NCBI GenBank assembly: GCA_048266425.1
Contig: JBLWZN010000016.1
Span: 1-64,000, forward strand
Length of the DNA stretch: 64,000 bases
From: Cerina sp048266425
GTDB lineage: Bacteria; Bacteroidota; Bacteroidia; Flavobacteriales; Flavobacteriaceae
Reading direction: 5' to 3'
Under the pieces are notes generated by a model. The model worked only from the letters and a program-made list of their open reading frames with translations. It made no database searches and was not told the DNA's origin. Both the position numbers and the translations under genes were made by a program. This document shows positions 44,303 to 52,563 of the stretch, piece by piece. Each line of letters starts with the position of its first letter. Position 1 is the stretch's first letter.

Positions 44303-45574
44303 ATGGACGCAGGAATATTTACAGCTAATAATGCTTGGATGATGATTTGTACGGCTCTCGTATTCTTCATGCACTTAGGATTTTCCCTATTGGAGATAGG
44401 GCTTACAAGACAAAAAAACACAATTAACATTTTATTTAAAAACGTCTTTATCGTTTGCACCGGGATCCTTCTTTACTATGTAGCGGGATTCAATATAATG
44501 TACCCAGGAGATTTCAACGGATTCTTTGGCTTCTCTGGTTTTGGGCTCTCACTGCCAGAAAACGGATTGACCCCTGACTATGCCAGTGGTGGCTACACGT
44601 ATTGGACCGATTTTCTGTTTCAAGCCATGTTTGCCGCAACCGCGGCCACAATCGTTTCCGGTGCCGTTGCAGAACGTGTTAAATTGGGAGGATTTATGGT
44701 CTTTACCATTATATATGTAGGTCTTGTTTATCCAATCGCAGGTTCTTGGCAATGGGGTGGCGGATTCCTATCTACCCTGGGGAATGAGGTAAACGCCGCC
44801 GGGGAACTGGTAAGGGAAGCCGGATTCCATGACTTTGCAGGTTCTACCTTGGTCCACTCCGTCGGCGGATGGGCCGCATTGATCGCAATATTCCTCTTGG
44901 GGCCACGAATTGGAAAATTTGAGGAAAATGGTAAAGCGAAGGCCATTCCCGGACACAATATTCCCATTGCCACCGCCGGGGTATTGATTTTATGGCTAGG
45001 TTGGTTCGGTTTTAACGGGGGATCCGTTTTATCTGCCGATCCGGGACTTACCTCTTTGGTGTTGGTCACTACCTGTTTGGCAGCAGCAGCTGGAGGAATG
45101 GCTGCCGCTACCTTCTCTACACTACGTTTCAAGAATTTTGATCTTACCATGATGCTCAACGGAATCCTTGCCGGTTTAGTGGGCATTACCGCAGGTGCCG
45201 ACCTTATGTCTCCCATGGAAGCCATAATAATCGGGGCGCTTTCCGGAATAATAGTCGTTCTCGGCGTCTCCTTAATGGATAAGCTTAAACTGGATGATCC
45301 CGTTGGAGCTGTTCCTGTTCACCTTATCTGTGGGATGTTCGGCACCCTGGCCGTTGGCATTTTTGGGGCCAAAGCGGGGCTAGATCAATTCCTTTATCAG
45401 TTGGCGGGAATCGTCATTATCGGCATATTTTGCACTTTGACCACCTTTATAATTGTTAGCGTAATCAAGAAAACACTGGGTTTCCGGGTTTCAGCTCAGG
45501 AAGAAATAGAGGGCCTGGATATTCACGAGCATAAAATGGATGCCTATTCGGATTTTAGAACAAACCAGAATTGA
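44303..45574 (+). CDS. amtB: Ammonium transporter
   Basis: About 423 residues from the ATG at 44303, with about 11 membrane helices and no obvious signal peptide. Amt signatures include NNAWMMICTALVFFMHLGFSLLE, the twin-His region (FAGSTLVHSVGGWAALI and VPVHLICGMFGTLAVGIF) and ILWLGWFGFNGGS. It takes up ammonium under nitrogen limitation. It follows glnK by 106 bases and precedes a porin, the usual Flavobacteriaceae arrangement. An alternative frame start at 44258 is unsupported. Confidence 0.95.
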   Translation: MDAGIFTANNAWMMICTALVFFMHLGFSLLEIGLTRQKNTINILFKNVFIVCTGILLYYVAGFNIMYPGDFNGFFGFSGFGLSLPENGLTPDYASGGYTYWTDFLFQAMFAATAATIVSGAVAERVKLGGFMVFTIIYVGLVYPIAGSWQWGGGFLSTLGNEVNAAGELVREAGFHDFAGSTLVHSVGGWAALIAIFLLGPRIGKFEENGKAKAIPGHNIPIATAGVLILWLGWFGFNGGSVLSADPGLTSLVLVTTCLAAAAGGMAAATFSTLRFKNFDLTMMLNGILAGLVGITAGADLMSPMEAIIIGALSGIIVVLGVSLMDKLKLDDPVGAVPVHLICGMFGTLAVGIFGAKAGLDQFLYQLAGIVIIGIFCTLTTFIIVSVIKKTLGFRVSAQEEIEGLDIHEHKMDAYSDFRTNQN

Positions 45575-45584
45575 TCCAATAAAA

Positions 45585-45620
45585 AGGAAACGGAGCGTTT
45601 TGCAGAACGCTCCGTTAATA
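45585..45620 (+). terminator. Hairpin between amtB and the porin gene
   Basis: ACGGAGCGTT (45590-45599) pairs perfectly with AACGCTCCGT (45606-45615). The T tract is weak (taataatcctttcc), so read-through into the porin gene is likely. Confidence 0.65.
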
Positions 45621-45695
45621 ATCCTTTCCATTACAAAAGCACAGTACTAACCTGTCAAATTCCTAATAAAAGGAATTGATTTAATCTTTTGAACC

Positions 45696-46736
45696 ATGAA
45701 AACGATCACAGCAACAAATTACGTAAAAAATTCAATATTATTCGCTTTCCTAACACTGTCAACCTGCGTTTTTGCACAGGAAGCGATAGAAGTAATCGAG
45801 GTAAAGCCCAAATTTTCCATAGGTGGCAGCGTGGATGCCTATTACCGTACCAATTTGAGCGCAACCGATAAAGCCGTTTTTGGCGAAGACGGAGATGCTT
45901 TTCTTGCTCCGGCCACCTCCTTTGCGAACCAGACCGGTTTTGCATTGGGCATGGCCAATCTTATCGGAAGCTATGAAGGTGAAAAAACGGGAGCGGTTGC
46001 CGATCTTGTTTTTGGACCCAGGGGGGAACAAGCGATATACGGACTTAATATTAACCAATTGTACGCCTATTGGAGCGTTACGGAATCGGTGAAGCTTACC
46101 TTGGGGCGTTTCAATACCTTCGTAGGTTACGAAGTAATATCACCGGTCTCAAACTTCAACTACAGCACTTCATACCTGTTCTCCAGTGGGCCATTTTCCA
46201 ACACCGGACTTAAGGCGGATTTTTCCTTTTCGGATGATTTCAGCCTGATGTTGGCCTTTATGAACGTTACCGATGAGGATTACAACTTTACTGGCGAGTA
46301 TTCCGTTGGTGCCCAATTGGGATATAAAGGACAATTTCTGAACCTTTATTATGACGGCAAGGCAAAATTAGGGTTCGAGGTAGATTACACGGGAGGTTTT
46401 AGTTTGACCGATGCCCTTTACCTTGGACTCAATGCAGCCTATGCGGATAACGATGGTACCGGGTTTGCCGGTGTTGCCGTATATCCACAATACACTTTCA
46501 CAGAAAGTTTCGGTCTTGGTCTAAGAGGTGAATACTTTGCACAACACATAGACATGGCGGACGATGACCCAAGCGTCTTTGCAATCACCTTGACGGGTAG
46601 CTACAAATTGGAAAATTTGATCATTAAGCCAGAATTTCGTTTGGACAGTGGGTCGGAGGATATTTTCTTTGACTATGACATGAATCCCAGCAAGAGTTTG
46701 TCCTCCTTTCTACTGGCAGCAATCTATTCTTTCTAG
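45696..46736 (+). CDS. Outer-membrane porin of the BBP2 type linked to ammonium uptake
   Basis: The 346-residue protein has a signal peptide ending near VFAQE and a beta-barrel of about 300 residues (GGSVDAYYRTNLS, LTLGRFNTFVGYEVISPVSNFNYSTSYLFSSGPFSNTGLKADFSFSDDFSLMLAFMNVTDED), which matches the outer-membrane beta-barrel BBP2 family. It ends in aromatic Phe, as usual for barrels. Its place after glnK-amtB suggests that it lets ammonium or another nitrogen source cross the outer membrane. Confidence 0.85.
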   Translation: MKTITATNYVKNSILFAFLTLSTCVFAQEAIEVIEVKPKFSIGGSVDAYYRTNLSATDKAVFGEDGDAFLAPATSFANQTGFALGMANLIGSYEGEKTGAVADLVFGPRGEQAIYGLNINQLYAYWSVTESVKLTLGRFNTFVGYEVISPVSNFNYSTSYLFSSGPFSNTGLKADFSFSDDFSLMLAFMNVTDEDYNFTGEYSVGAQLGYKGQFLNLYYDGKAKLGFEVDYTGGFSLTDALYLGLNAAYADNDGTGFAGVAVYPQYTFTESFGLGLRGEYFAQHIDMADDDPSVFAITLTGSYKLENLIIKPEFRLDSGSEDIFFDYDMNPSKSLSSFLLAAIYSF

Positions 46737-46775
46737 TCCCCAATCCGATGCAGGGCTAATCTAGTTTCTAAATAC

Positions 46776-46815
46776 AAGGCCCTTGAAATTATAATTTCAA
46801 GGGCCTTTATTTTTC
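46776..46815 (+). terminator. Strong terminator after the porin gene
   Basis: AAGGCCCTTGAAATT (46776-46790) pairs perfectly with AATTTCAAGGGCCTT (46793-46807), followed by TATTTTT. It ends the glnK-amtB-porin transcript and may also block read-through from rimO on the other strand. Confidence 0.9.
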
Positions 46816-46842
46816 TCAAAATCGAATGTTTCGGAGTACTTT

Positions 46843-48150
46843 CTAGAAAGTCAGTGGCTCCCCGTACAGGTCAAAATCGGCTGCATCGATAATTTTAAGA
46901 TTTACGAAATCACCAACCTTTACATAGTGTTGGGCCGCATCTACCAAGACCTCGTTGTCCACATCGGGGGAATCGAATTCTGTCCGTCCCACAAAATAAT
47001 TGCCTTCCTTTCGATCAATGATACAACGAAAGGTTTTACCTATTTTTTCTTGGTTCAGTTCCCATGAAATCTGGGATTGCACCTCCATGATCTCCGAAGC
47101 GCGGCGTTGTTTTACTTCCTCCGGCACGTCGTCGATCAAATTATAGGCATGGGTATTCTCCTCATGACTGTAGGTAAAACAGCCCAAACGCTCAAAGCGC
47201 ATTGCCCCTACCCAACTTTTAAGGGTCTGAAAATCCTCCTCGGTCTCCCCAGGATAACCCACGATCAAAGTAGTCCGGATCGTCATATCAGGAACCGCAT
47301 TCCTAAAATCTTGGATCAATTGGGTGGTCTTGGCCTGGGTAGTACCCCGCCTCATACTTTTTAGGATGGAATCGGATATATGCTGCAAAGGAATATCCAT
47401 ATAGTTACAAATCTTGGGCTCTTGGCGCATCACGTCCAAAACATCCATCGGAAAACCTGTGGGAAAGGCATAGTGCAAACGGATCCACTCAATCCCCTCT
47501 ACCTTGACCAAAGCTTGTAAAAGCTCTGCCAAATTCCGCTTTTTATAAATATCCAACCCATAATACGTCAAATCCTGCGCTATCAGAATCAGTTCCTTGA
47601 CCCCTTTCGCGGCCAATTTCTCGGTCTCCAAGACCAATTCTTCCAAAGGTTTGCTTCTGTGCTTGCCCCTCATCAACGGAATGGCACAGAACGAACAAGG
47701 TCTATCGCACCCCTCGGCAATTTTTAAATAGGCATAGTTTTTCGGGGTCGTGGTCAGCCGCTCCCCGATTAGCTCATGTTTGTAGTCCGCTCCTAGCGCC
47801 TTCAGCAAGTTTGGCAGGTCACTGGTCCCGAAATATTCATCTACGTTCGGGATTTCCTTCTGCAGGTCCGGCTTATAGCGTTCACTTAGACATCCCGTCA
47901 CAAACACCTTATCAATTAATCCATCGGACTTTTTCTGTACGTATTCCAAAATCGTATTGACGCTCTCCTCCTTGGCATTATTAATAAAACCACAGGTATT
48001 GATGACCACAATATTCCCCTCTCCCTCATGAACCACCTCTTTTTTATTGGCCTTTAGTTGGCCCATAAGTACTTCCGAGTCGTATACATTCTTGGAGCAA
48101 CCTAGGGTTACCACGTTGATCTTGTTCTTTTTTAAGGATTTTGTGCGCAT
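46843..48150 (-). CDS. rimO: Ribosomal protein S12 methylthiotransferase
   Basis: About 435 residues from the ATG at 48150. It has the N-terminal MiaB/RimO domain with INVVTLGCSKNVYDSEVLMGQL and two more cluster cysteines, a radical-SAM core with CDRPCSFCAIP, and a C-terminal TRAM domain. It adds a methylthio group to Asp of ribosomal protein S12 using two 4Fe-4S clusters. The upstream frame to 48258 has no similarity and is excluded. It lies downstream of ftsY in a block conserved in Bacteroidota, with its own -7 box. Confidence 0.95.
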   Translation of the reverse strand: MRTKSLKKNKINVVTLGCSKNVYDSEVLMGQLKANKKEVVHEGEGNIVVINTCGFINNAKEESVNTILEYVQKKSDGLIDKVFVTGCLSERYKPDLQKEIPNVDEYFGTSDLPNLLKALGADYKHELIGERLTTTPKNYAYLKIAEGCDRPCSFCAIPLMRGKHRSKPLEELVLETEKLAAKGVKELILIAQDLTYYGLDIYKKRNLAELLQALVKVEGIEWIRLHYAFPTGFPMDVLDVMRQEPKICNYMDIPLQHISDSILKSMRRGTTQAKTTQLIQDFRNAVPDMTIRTTLIVGYPGETEEDFQTLKSWVGAMRFERLGCFTYSHEENTHAYNLIDDVPEEVKQRRASEIMEVQSQISWELNQEKIGKTFRCIIDRKEGNYFVGRTEFDSPDVDNEVLVDAAQHYVKVGDFVNLKIIDAADFDLYGEPLTF

Positions 48151-48168
48151 GTAGCTATAAATGAGGTG

Positions 48169-48176
48169 CAAAAGTA
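48169..48176 (-). promoter_or_regulatory. Promoter -7 element for rimO (minus strand)
   Basis: On the minus strand this reads TACTTTTG, fitting TAnnTTTG, about 19 bases before the rimO start codon. Confidence 0.45.
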
Positions 48177-48330
48177 CGACTTGACAAGGGAAGTAGTCGC
48201 AATGTAAAGACAATTTTATGTTTTCTATTACCAAGAGAGGGATTCGATCCCAGACCAATTAAGACAATTATGGTTTGGTTTCACAACTTTAATAAAGCTT
48301 TCGATGTGATCCCAAGCAATATGGGTGGAC

Positions 48331-49284
48331 CTACTTAAAAAAGGAATCTACAAATTCAAATTTGTTAAAGACCTGGAGATCTTCGATACCCTCCCCTATT
48401 CCAATATACTTTACCGGAATTTGAAATTGGTCGGATATACCTATAACCACCCCACCTTTAGCCGTGCCGTCCAATTTGGTAACGGCCAGGGAATTTACCT
48501 CGGTAGCCTTTGTAAACTCCTTAGCTTGTTCAAAGGCATTCTGCCCCGTAGAACCGTCAAGTACCAAAAGCACATCGTGTGGTGCATTGGGCACTACCTT
48601 TTGCATCACCCTTTTAACCTTGGAAAGTTCGTTCATTAAGTTGACCTTATTGTGCAAACGGCCTGCAGTATCTATGATGACAACATCCGCATTTTGGGTC
48701 ACTGCCGAAGTGAGGGTATCAAAAGCGACCGAAGCTGGGTCGCTTCCCATTTTTTGCTTTACGATGGGGACGGAAACCCGATCGGCCCAAATCTGAAGCT
48801 GATCAATGGCCGCGGCCCTAAAGGTATCCCCTGCTCCCAGGACAACCTTTAACCCATTTTGTTTAAATTGATAGGCCAGTTTTCCAATGGTAGTGGTCTT
48901 CCCAACCCCATTGACTCCAACGACCATGATGACATAGGGCCTTATATCCTTGGGAATATTAAACTCTGTTTCTTCACCAACGTGTGTTTCGGAAAGGAGA
49001 CCTGCTATCTCTTCCCGCAGAATACCGTTAAGTTCATCGGTCCCAACATATTTATCACGGGATACCCTTGCCTCTATTCGATTTATAATCTTTAAGGTAG
49101 TATTGACACCTACATCGGAAGTAACCAAAACCTCTTCCAGATTGTCCAATACGTCATCATCTACCTTGGCCTTCCCGACAACAGCTTTGCCCAATTTGGA
49201 AAAAAAACTGGACTTGGTTTTCTCCAGTCCCTTGTCCAAGGTCTCTTTCTTTTGTGAAGAAAATATCTTTTTAAATAAACTCAT
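48331..49284 (-). CDS. ftsY: Signal recognition particle receptor FtsY
   Basis: The 317-residue protein has the SRP GTPase NG domain: VVGVNGVGKTTTIGKLAYQF (G1), DTFRAAAIDQL (G2), DVVIIDTAGRLHNKVNLMNEL (G3), VTKLDGTAKGG (G4) and QFQIPVKYIGIGE (G5). The acidic N-terminal extension of enterobacterial FtsY is absent, as usual in Bacteroidota. It docks SRP-ribosome complexes at the membrane. Its product acts in the inner membrane with Ffh and 4.5S RNA, which are not in this window. Confidence 0.96.
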   Translation of the reverse strand: MSLFKKIFSSQKKETLDKGLEKTKSSFFSKLGKAVVGKAKVDDDVLDNLEEVLVTSDVGVNTTLKIINRIEARVSRDKYVGTDELNGILREEIAGLLSETHVGEETEFNIPKDIRPYVIMVVGVNGVGKTTTIGKLAYQFKQNGLKVVLGAGDTFRAAAIDQLQIWADRVSVPIVKQKMGSDPASVAFDTLTSAVTQNADVVIIDTAGRLHNKVNLMNELSKVKRVMQKVVPNAPHDVLLVLDGSTGQNAFEQAKEFTKATEVNSLAVTKLDGTAKGGVVIGISDQFQIPVKYIGIGEGIEDLQVFNKFEFVDSFFK

Positions 49285-49305
49285 CCGGATCTAAACTAAA
49301 TTTTT

Positions 49306-49313
49306 CAAAGATA
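49306..49313 (-). promoter_or_regulatory. Promoter -7 element for ftsY (minus strand)
   Basis: On the minus strand this reads TATCTTTG, fitting TAnnTTTG, about 22 bases before the ftsY start. It may allow ftsY expression independent of the ribosomal protein genes, which are followed by a terminator. Confidence 0.45.
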
Positions 49314-49429
49314 TAAAAGTTAAAGGTAATGTCTACAAGATAAAAGACCGTTTCACCAATTGACAAAGGGCCAAGGACAATTCTTGTCTACCTCTTTGAA
49401 GGCAAAAAAAGAAAAATCCAAATCGACCA

Positions 49430-49463
49430 AAAAAAAGGCCGCTACCTTTCGGAAGCGGCCTTT
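49430..49463 (-). terminator. Terminator after the rpmB-rpmG-DUF4295 genes
   Basis: AAAGGCCGCT (49434-49443) pairs perfectly with AGCGGCCTTT (49454-49463). On the minus strand it is followed by a run of T. It separates the ribosomal genes from ftsY. Confidence 0.85.
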
Positions 49464-49482
49464 GCAACAATTTCAATGTTGC

Positions 49483-49635
49483 CTATTTCTTTGCCAACCA
49501 TTCATTGACTACTTCGGGAGGCATTACGGACTCCGCAAAAGTATAAGCCCCGGTTTTGGGCGATCTTACCATTTTTATGGCTTTTGTCAATCTTTTTGAA
49601 CTTGTCTGTAAACTTGCTACGGTCTTCTTTGCCAT
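49483..49635 (-). CDS. DUF4295-family protein (ribosome-linked small protein)
   Basis: This 50-residue protein translates as MAKKTVASLQTSSKRLTKAI, then KMVRSPKTGAYTFAESVMPP and EVVNEWLAKK. It is the Bacteroidota-specific DUF4295 family, always found after rpmB and rpmG. It is basic and small, which suggests a ribosome-associated role, but the function is unproven. It lies 41 bases after rpmG. Confidence 0.92.
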   Translation of the reverse strand: MAKKTVASLQTSSKRLTKAIKMVRSPKTGAYTFAESVMPPEVVNEWLAKK

Positions 49636-49676
49636 GACTACTATGTTTTGTTTCATCCCCGCGAAGGCAGGAATCT

Positions 49677-49859
49677 TTATTTTATTTCTTTGTGGACTGT
49701 CATCCTTTTTAGAATGGGATTAAATTTCTTAATCTCCATTCTATCTGGTGTATTCTTCTTGTTCTTTGTGGTGATATACCTAGAAGTTCCTGGCATGCCA
49801 GACTCCTTGTGCTCCGTACATTCCAATATAACTTGGATCCTGTTCCCTTTTTTTGCCAT
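49677..49859 (-). CDS. rpmG: 50S ribosomal protein L33
   Basis: The 60-residue protein MAKKGNRIQVILECTEHKES continues through GTSRYITTKNKKNTPDRMEIKKFNP, the L33 signature. Only one cysteine remains, so the zinc-ribbon form is absent. It is a component of the large subunit and is encoded 20 bases after rpmB. Confidence 0.96.
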   Translation of the reverse strand: MAKKGNRIQVILECTEHKESGMPGTSRYITTKNKKNTPDRMEIKKFNPILKRMTVHKEIK

Positions 49860-49879
49860 TGCTTTCTAAATTTATAGGA

Positions 49880-50116
49880 TTACTTAATCAATCCTTTTGC
49901 CTTTGCTTCCTTTAAAACTGCGGAAATACCCTTTTTGTTGATACTTTTCAACGCCTTGTTGGATACTTTAAGTGTAATCCAACGATCTTCCTCAGGAATA
50001 TAAAAACGTTTTTTGGAAAGATTTACATCGAACCTTCTTCTAGTTTTATTGATAGAAAAGGACACATTATTCCCAAACATGGCTCTCTTTCCAGTAAGTT
50101 CACAAACTTTTGACAT
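49880..50116 (-). CDS. rpmB: 50S ribosomal protein L28
   Basis: The 78-residue protein begins MSKVCELTGKRAMFGNNVSFSINKTRRRFDVNL, the typical L28 start. It is the first gene of the rpmB-rpmG-DUF4295 transcript and has a very good promoter just upstream. Confidence 0.96.
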   Translation of the reverse strand: MSKVCELTGKRAMFGNNVSFSINKTRRRFDVNLSKKRFYIPEEDRWITLKVSNKALKSINKKGISAVLKEAKAKGLIK

Positions 50117-50149
50117 TTCGCTACTTTTAGTGTGATTTTAAACAGGGTG

Positions 50150-50180
50150 CAAATTTAGATCTTTTTATGTGACCGGCAAA
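50150..50180 (-). promoter_or_regulatory. Promoter of rpmB (minus strand)
   Basis: On the minus strand TTTG (50177-50180), 19 bases, then TAAATTTG (50150-50157) is a near-ideal Bacteroidota promoter about 34 bases before the rpmB start. Confidence 0.75.
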
Positions 50181-50188
50181 ATTCTTTC

Positions 50189-51436
50189 TCAGAATTTTAA
50201 AATTTCTTTTTGCAAAAGCTCAAAAGCCTTGTTGACCGACTTTTGAACGATGCGTTCCCTATGATTGCCCATGGTAAATTTCTCCGCCTTTACACCAGTT
50301 GGTGAGGCAATAGCTATATACACCGTTCCGACCTCGGCATCGGAATCGCCCTTGGCAGGTCCGGCGTTTCCGGTCGTCGCAATAGCAAAATCCGATTTCA
50401 TCAATTGCCTGACATTTTCGGCCATAGATTCCGCTACCTCTTTACTGACAACGGAATAGTTCCCGATCAGCTCCTTGGGGACGTGGAGCACTTCTATCTT
50501 GGTCTCGGTGGCGTAGGTCACAACGCTCCCCCTAAAATAGGCCGATGCCCCCGGGATGGCAGTAATTTGTTCGGCTATTTTTCCACCCGTAAAACTCTCG
50601 GCAGTAGCCAAAGTCATTCCTTTCTGGGTCAGTATTTTGGCCACAAGGCCCTCTAAGGAGTCCCCGTCCTCTTCCCCAAAAATTATATCCCCGATTAGTT
50701 TGTAGAGTTTTTTGGACTCCTCCTCCACCGTCTTGCAAAGCACGTTATTGTCCAAGCCCTTGGCCGTCAATCTTAATCGTACCATTCCCAGATTGGGAAG
50801 ATAGGCCAGTTTCGCAAAGGAAGGCAGATGGTCTTCCCAAGCTGCAATCCTTTCAGAAATAGTACTCTCGCCAACCCCGTAGGTAATAAAGGTTTTGTGA
50901 AGGATATATTCCCTTTTGAAATCCCGCAACAATTTGGGTACAACTTCGTTCAACATCAGTCCCTTCATTTCAAAAGGCACCCCTGGAAGCGATACAAATA
51001 TCTTTTTCCCCTTTGCAAACCACATGCCAGGGGCGGTCCCAAAATTATTTTTTAAAACAACAGCTTTTGATGGCACCAAGGCCTGTTTGCGATTGATTTC
51101 GGAAATGGGCGTGGAAAAATAATTCCTGAACAAATCTTCAATATGCCTAAGGACTTCCGGATCTTGGACCAAAGTATCCCCAAAATATTCGCAAATGGTA
51201 TATTTGGTAATGTCGTCCTTGGTAGGTCCCAGCCCCCCCGTTATGATAATTAAATCTGCCCGGGATTCCGCCTCTTTTAAGGCATGTAAGATATGGTCCC
51301 TATCATCCTGTACCGAACTTATCTGAAAAACGGAAATCCCAATCTTGTTAAGTTCCTGGGCGATAAAGGCAGAATTGGTATCGACGATCTGCCCTATAAG
51401 AATCTCGTCCCCAATGGTAATGATCTCTGCAAACAT
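50189..51436 (-). CDS. cinA: CinA-family protein: molybdopterin-binding domain plus NMN deamidase domain
   Basis: The 415-residue protein has the N-terminal MoCF-like domain (AEIITIGDEILIGQIVDTNSAFIAQEL; TGGLGPTKDDITK; SLPGVPFEMKG) and the C-terminal CinA/PncC domain (LATAESFTGGKIAEQITAIPGASAYFRGSVVTYA; ATTGNAGP). The PncC domain converts nicotinamide mononucleotide to nicotinic acid mononucleotide; the N-terminal domain in relatives hydrolyses ADP-ribose. It shares one base with the stop codon of the Hpt gene, so translation is coupled. Confidence 0.95.
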   Translation of the reverse strand: MFAEIITIGDEILIGQIVDTNSAFIAQELNKIGISVFQISSVQDDRDHILHALKEAESRADLIIITGGLGPTKDDITKYTICEYFGDTLVQDPEVLRHIEDLFRNYFSTPISEINRKQALVPSKAVVLKNNFGTAPGMWFAKGKKIFVSLPGVPFEMKGLMLNEVVPKLLRDFKREYILHKTFITYGVGESTISERIAAWEDHLPSFAKLAYLPNLGMVRLRLTAKGLDNNVLCKTVEEESKKLYKLIGDIIFGEEDGDSLEGLVAKILTQKGMTLATAESFTGGKIAEQITAIPGASAYFRGSVVTYATETKIEVLHVPKELIGNYSVVSKEVAESMAENVRQLMKSDFAIATTGNAGPAKGDSDAEVGTVYIAIASPTGVKAEKFTMGNHRERIVQKSVNKAFELLQKEILKF

Positions 51437-51774
51437 TACAAATTATAATCGTTTTGCAACTCCGCTACCACTTGCTGTATATCCTTTTTTAGCTTCGGGA
51501 ACAACTCCTCAATTTTCTCACTGTTGGCAGCGCTTTTCCCCAAAGTTTCTATTTCCAAGGCAGTAGCCCGCGCTTGCTCCATACCCAATAGATCTACATT
51601 GGGCTTTATTTTATGGGCCAATTGATAGACGTTTTCGTAATTTCTTTGGCCAATAGCCTTTTCCAGGAGTTCCAAATCGCCGGGTACTTCTTCCAAAAAG
51701 ACGGAAATTACGGAAATGACAAATTCTGCATCCCCTTCCGCCATCTCATTTATTTTATCAAGACTGTATATCAT
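51436..51774 (-). CDS. Orphan Hpt (histidine phosphotransfer) domain protein
   Basis: The 112-residue helical protein has the Hpt motif AHKIKPNVDLLGM near residue 56, where the His is the phosphorylation site. It can carry phosphate between receiver domains of two-component systems. No histidine kinase or response regulator is adjacent. Its start and stop each overlap the neighbouring gene by 1 base, so it is strictly co-translated with FAH and cinA. Confidence 0.9.
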   Translation of the reverse strand: MIYSLDKINEMAEGDAEFVISVISVFLEEVPGDLELLEKAIGQRNYENVYQLAHKIKPNVDLLGMEQARATALEIETLGKSAANSEKIEELFPKLKKDIQQVVAELQNDYNL

Positions 51775-52385
51775 TATTTTATATTTACGGTAAGCATTTC
51801 CTCTTTTTCCAAAAACCCCGAAAGGTAATCATTTGGTAGAATTTTACCAACCCCTTTTGGGGTTCCTGTAAAAATAATATCACCCTTTTTCAACATGAAA
51901 AATTGTGAAACATAGGCTATGAGTTCATCCATTTTCCAAAGCATCAGGCCTGTGTTGCCTTGCTGTACCAACTGCCCGTTCCTAAGCAAAGAAAAATTAA
52001 GGTTGTTAAGGTCTTTGTACCTCGATTTTTCTACCCATTTTCCGATCACCGCTGCCCCGTCAAAACCCTTGGCCTTTTCCCAGGGCAAACCTTTTTCCTT
52101 CAGCTTGGCCTGAAGGTCCCTAGCGGTAAAATCTATCCCTAAACCAATTTCATCATAGTAGGTATGGGCGAATTTTGGGTCGATATGTTTCCCCACCTTT
52201 TTGATTTTGATCAAAACCTCTACCTCATAGTGAACCTCCTTGGTAAACTCAGGAATATAAAAATCCTGTTCCTTAGGAAGTATAGCGGAATCGGGCTTTA
52301 TGAAGACCACCGGTTCCGAGGGGCGTTCGTTGGCCAACTCTTCAATATGTTCGGAATAATTCCGGCCGATACAAATGAGTTTCAT
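51774..52385 (-). CDS. Fumarylacetoacetate hydrolase-family protein
   Basis: The 203-residue protein matches the FAH superfamily: MKLICIGRNYSEHIEEL, FIKPDSAI, then the metal-binding Glu pair in VHYEVEVLIKIKKVG, ETFAGIGLGIDFTARDLQ-like GLGIDFTARDLQ, and GDIIFTGTPKGVG. Bacterial short members hydrolyse acylpyruvates or decarboxylate oxaloacetate. It is the first gene of the FAH-hpt-cinA set. Its start codon is preceded within 9 bases by a 7-base tandem repeat, which could affect translation. Confidence 0.92.
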   Translation of the reverse strand: MKLICIGRNYSEHIEELANERPSEPVVFIKPDSAILPKEQDFYIPEFTKEVHYEVEVLIKIKKVGKHIDPKFAHTYYDEIGLGIDFTARDLQAKLKEKGLPWEKAKGFDGAAVIGKWVEKSRYKDLNNLNFSLLRNGQLVQQGNTGLMLWKMDELIAYVSQFFMLKKGDIIFTGTPKGVGKILPNDYLSGFLEKEEMLTVNIK

Positions 52386-52393
52386 GGTTTACA

Positions 52394-52442
52394 GGTTAAG
52401 GGTTAAGGGTTAAGGGTTAAGGGTTAAGGGTTAAGGGTTAAG
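52394..52442. repeat. Seven exact tandem copies of GGTTAAG
   Basis: The 49-base array is exact and lies only 8 bases before the ATG of the FAH gene (minus strand), within its leader. Unit length 7 means that copy-number changes would alter leader length and spacing. It begins a chain of other simple modules up to about 52552. Confidence 0.9.
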
Positions 52443-52460
52443 GTGAAAAAACTAAATTTC

Positions 52461-52552
52461 TAAACCCATAAACATTTAAACCCATAAACTTTTTTAATTT
52501 TTTTTATTGTCTTGATTCTTGGCTCCTGCTTCTTGGTTCTTGGATCTTGTCC
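52461..52552. repeat. Chain of simple intergenic modules
   Basis: TAAACCCATAAAC-type units (52461-52491) are followed by an AT tract and by CTTGATTCTTGG-type units (52511-52552). Both modules recur elsewhere in the window in other combinations. Confidence 0.6.
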
Positions 52553-52563
52553 CATGTACACTA

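Noticed and set aside
48151..48258. N-terminal extension of rimO to 48258
   Set aside because: It has no similarity to the family, contains the promoter element and the tRNA-like scar.
48228..48262. tRNA T-arm-like sequence (GGGATTCGATCCC) upstream of rimO
   Set aside because: Only a T-loop-like fragment is present; no anticodon or D arm can be folded on either strand. It may be an old tRNA-derived scar but cannot be supported as a gene.
52394..52442. Telomere-like or CRISPR-like array
   Set aside because: Seven-base unit with no spacers; it is a simple tandem repeat. No CRISPR repeat-spacer pattern exists anywhere in the window.
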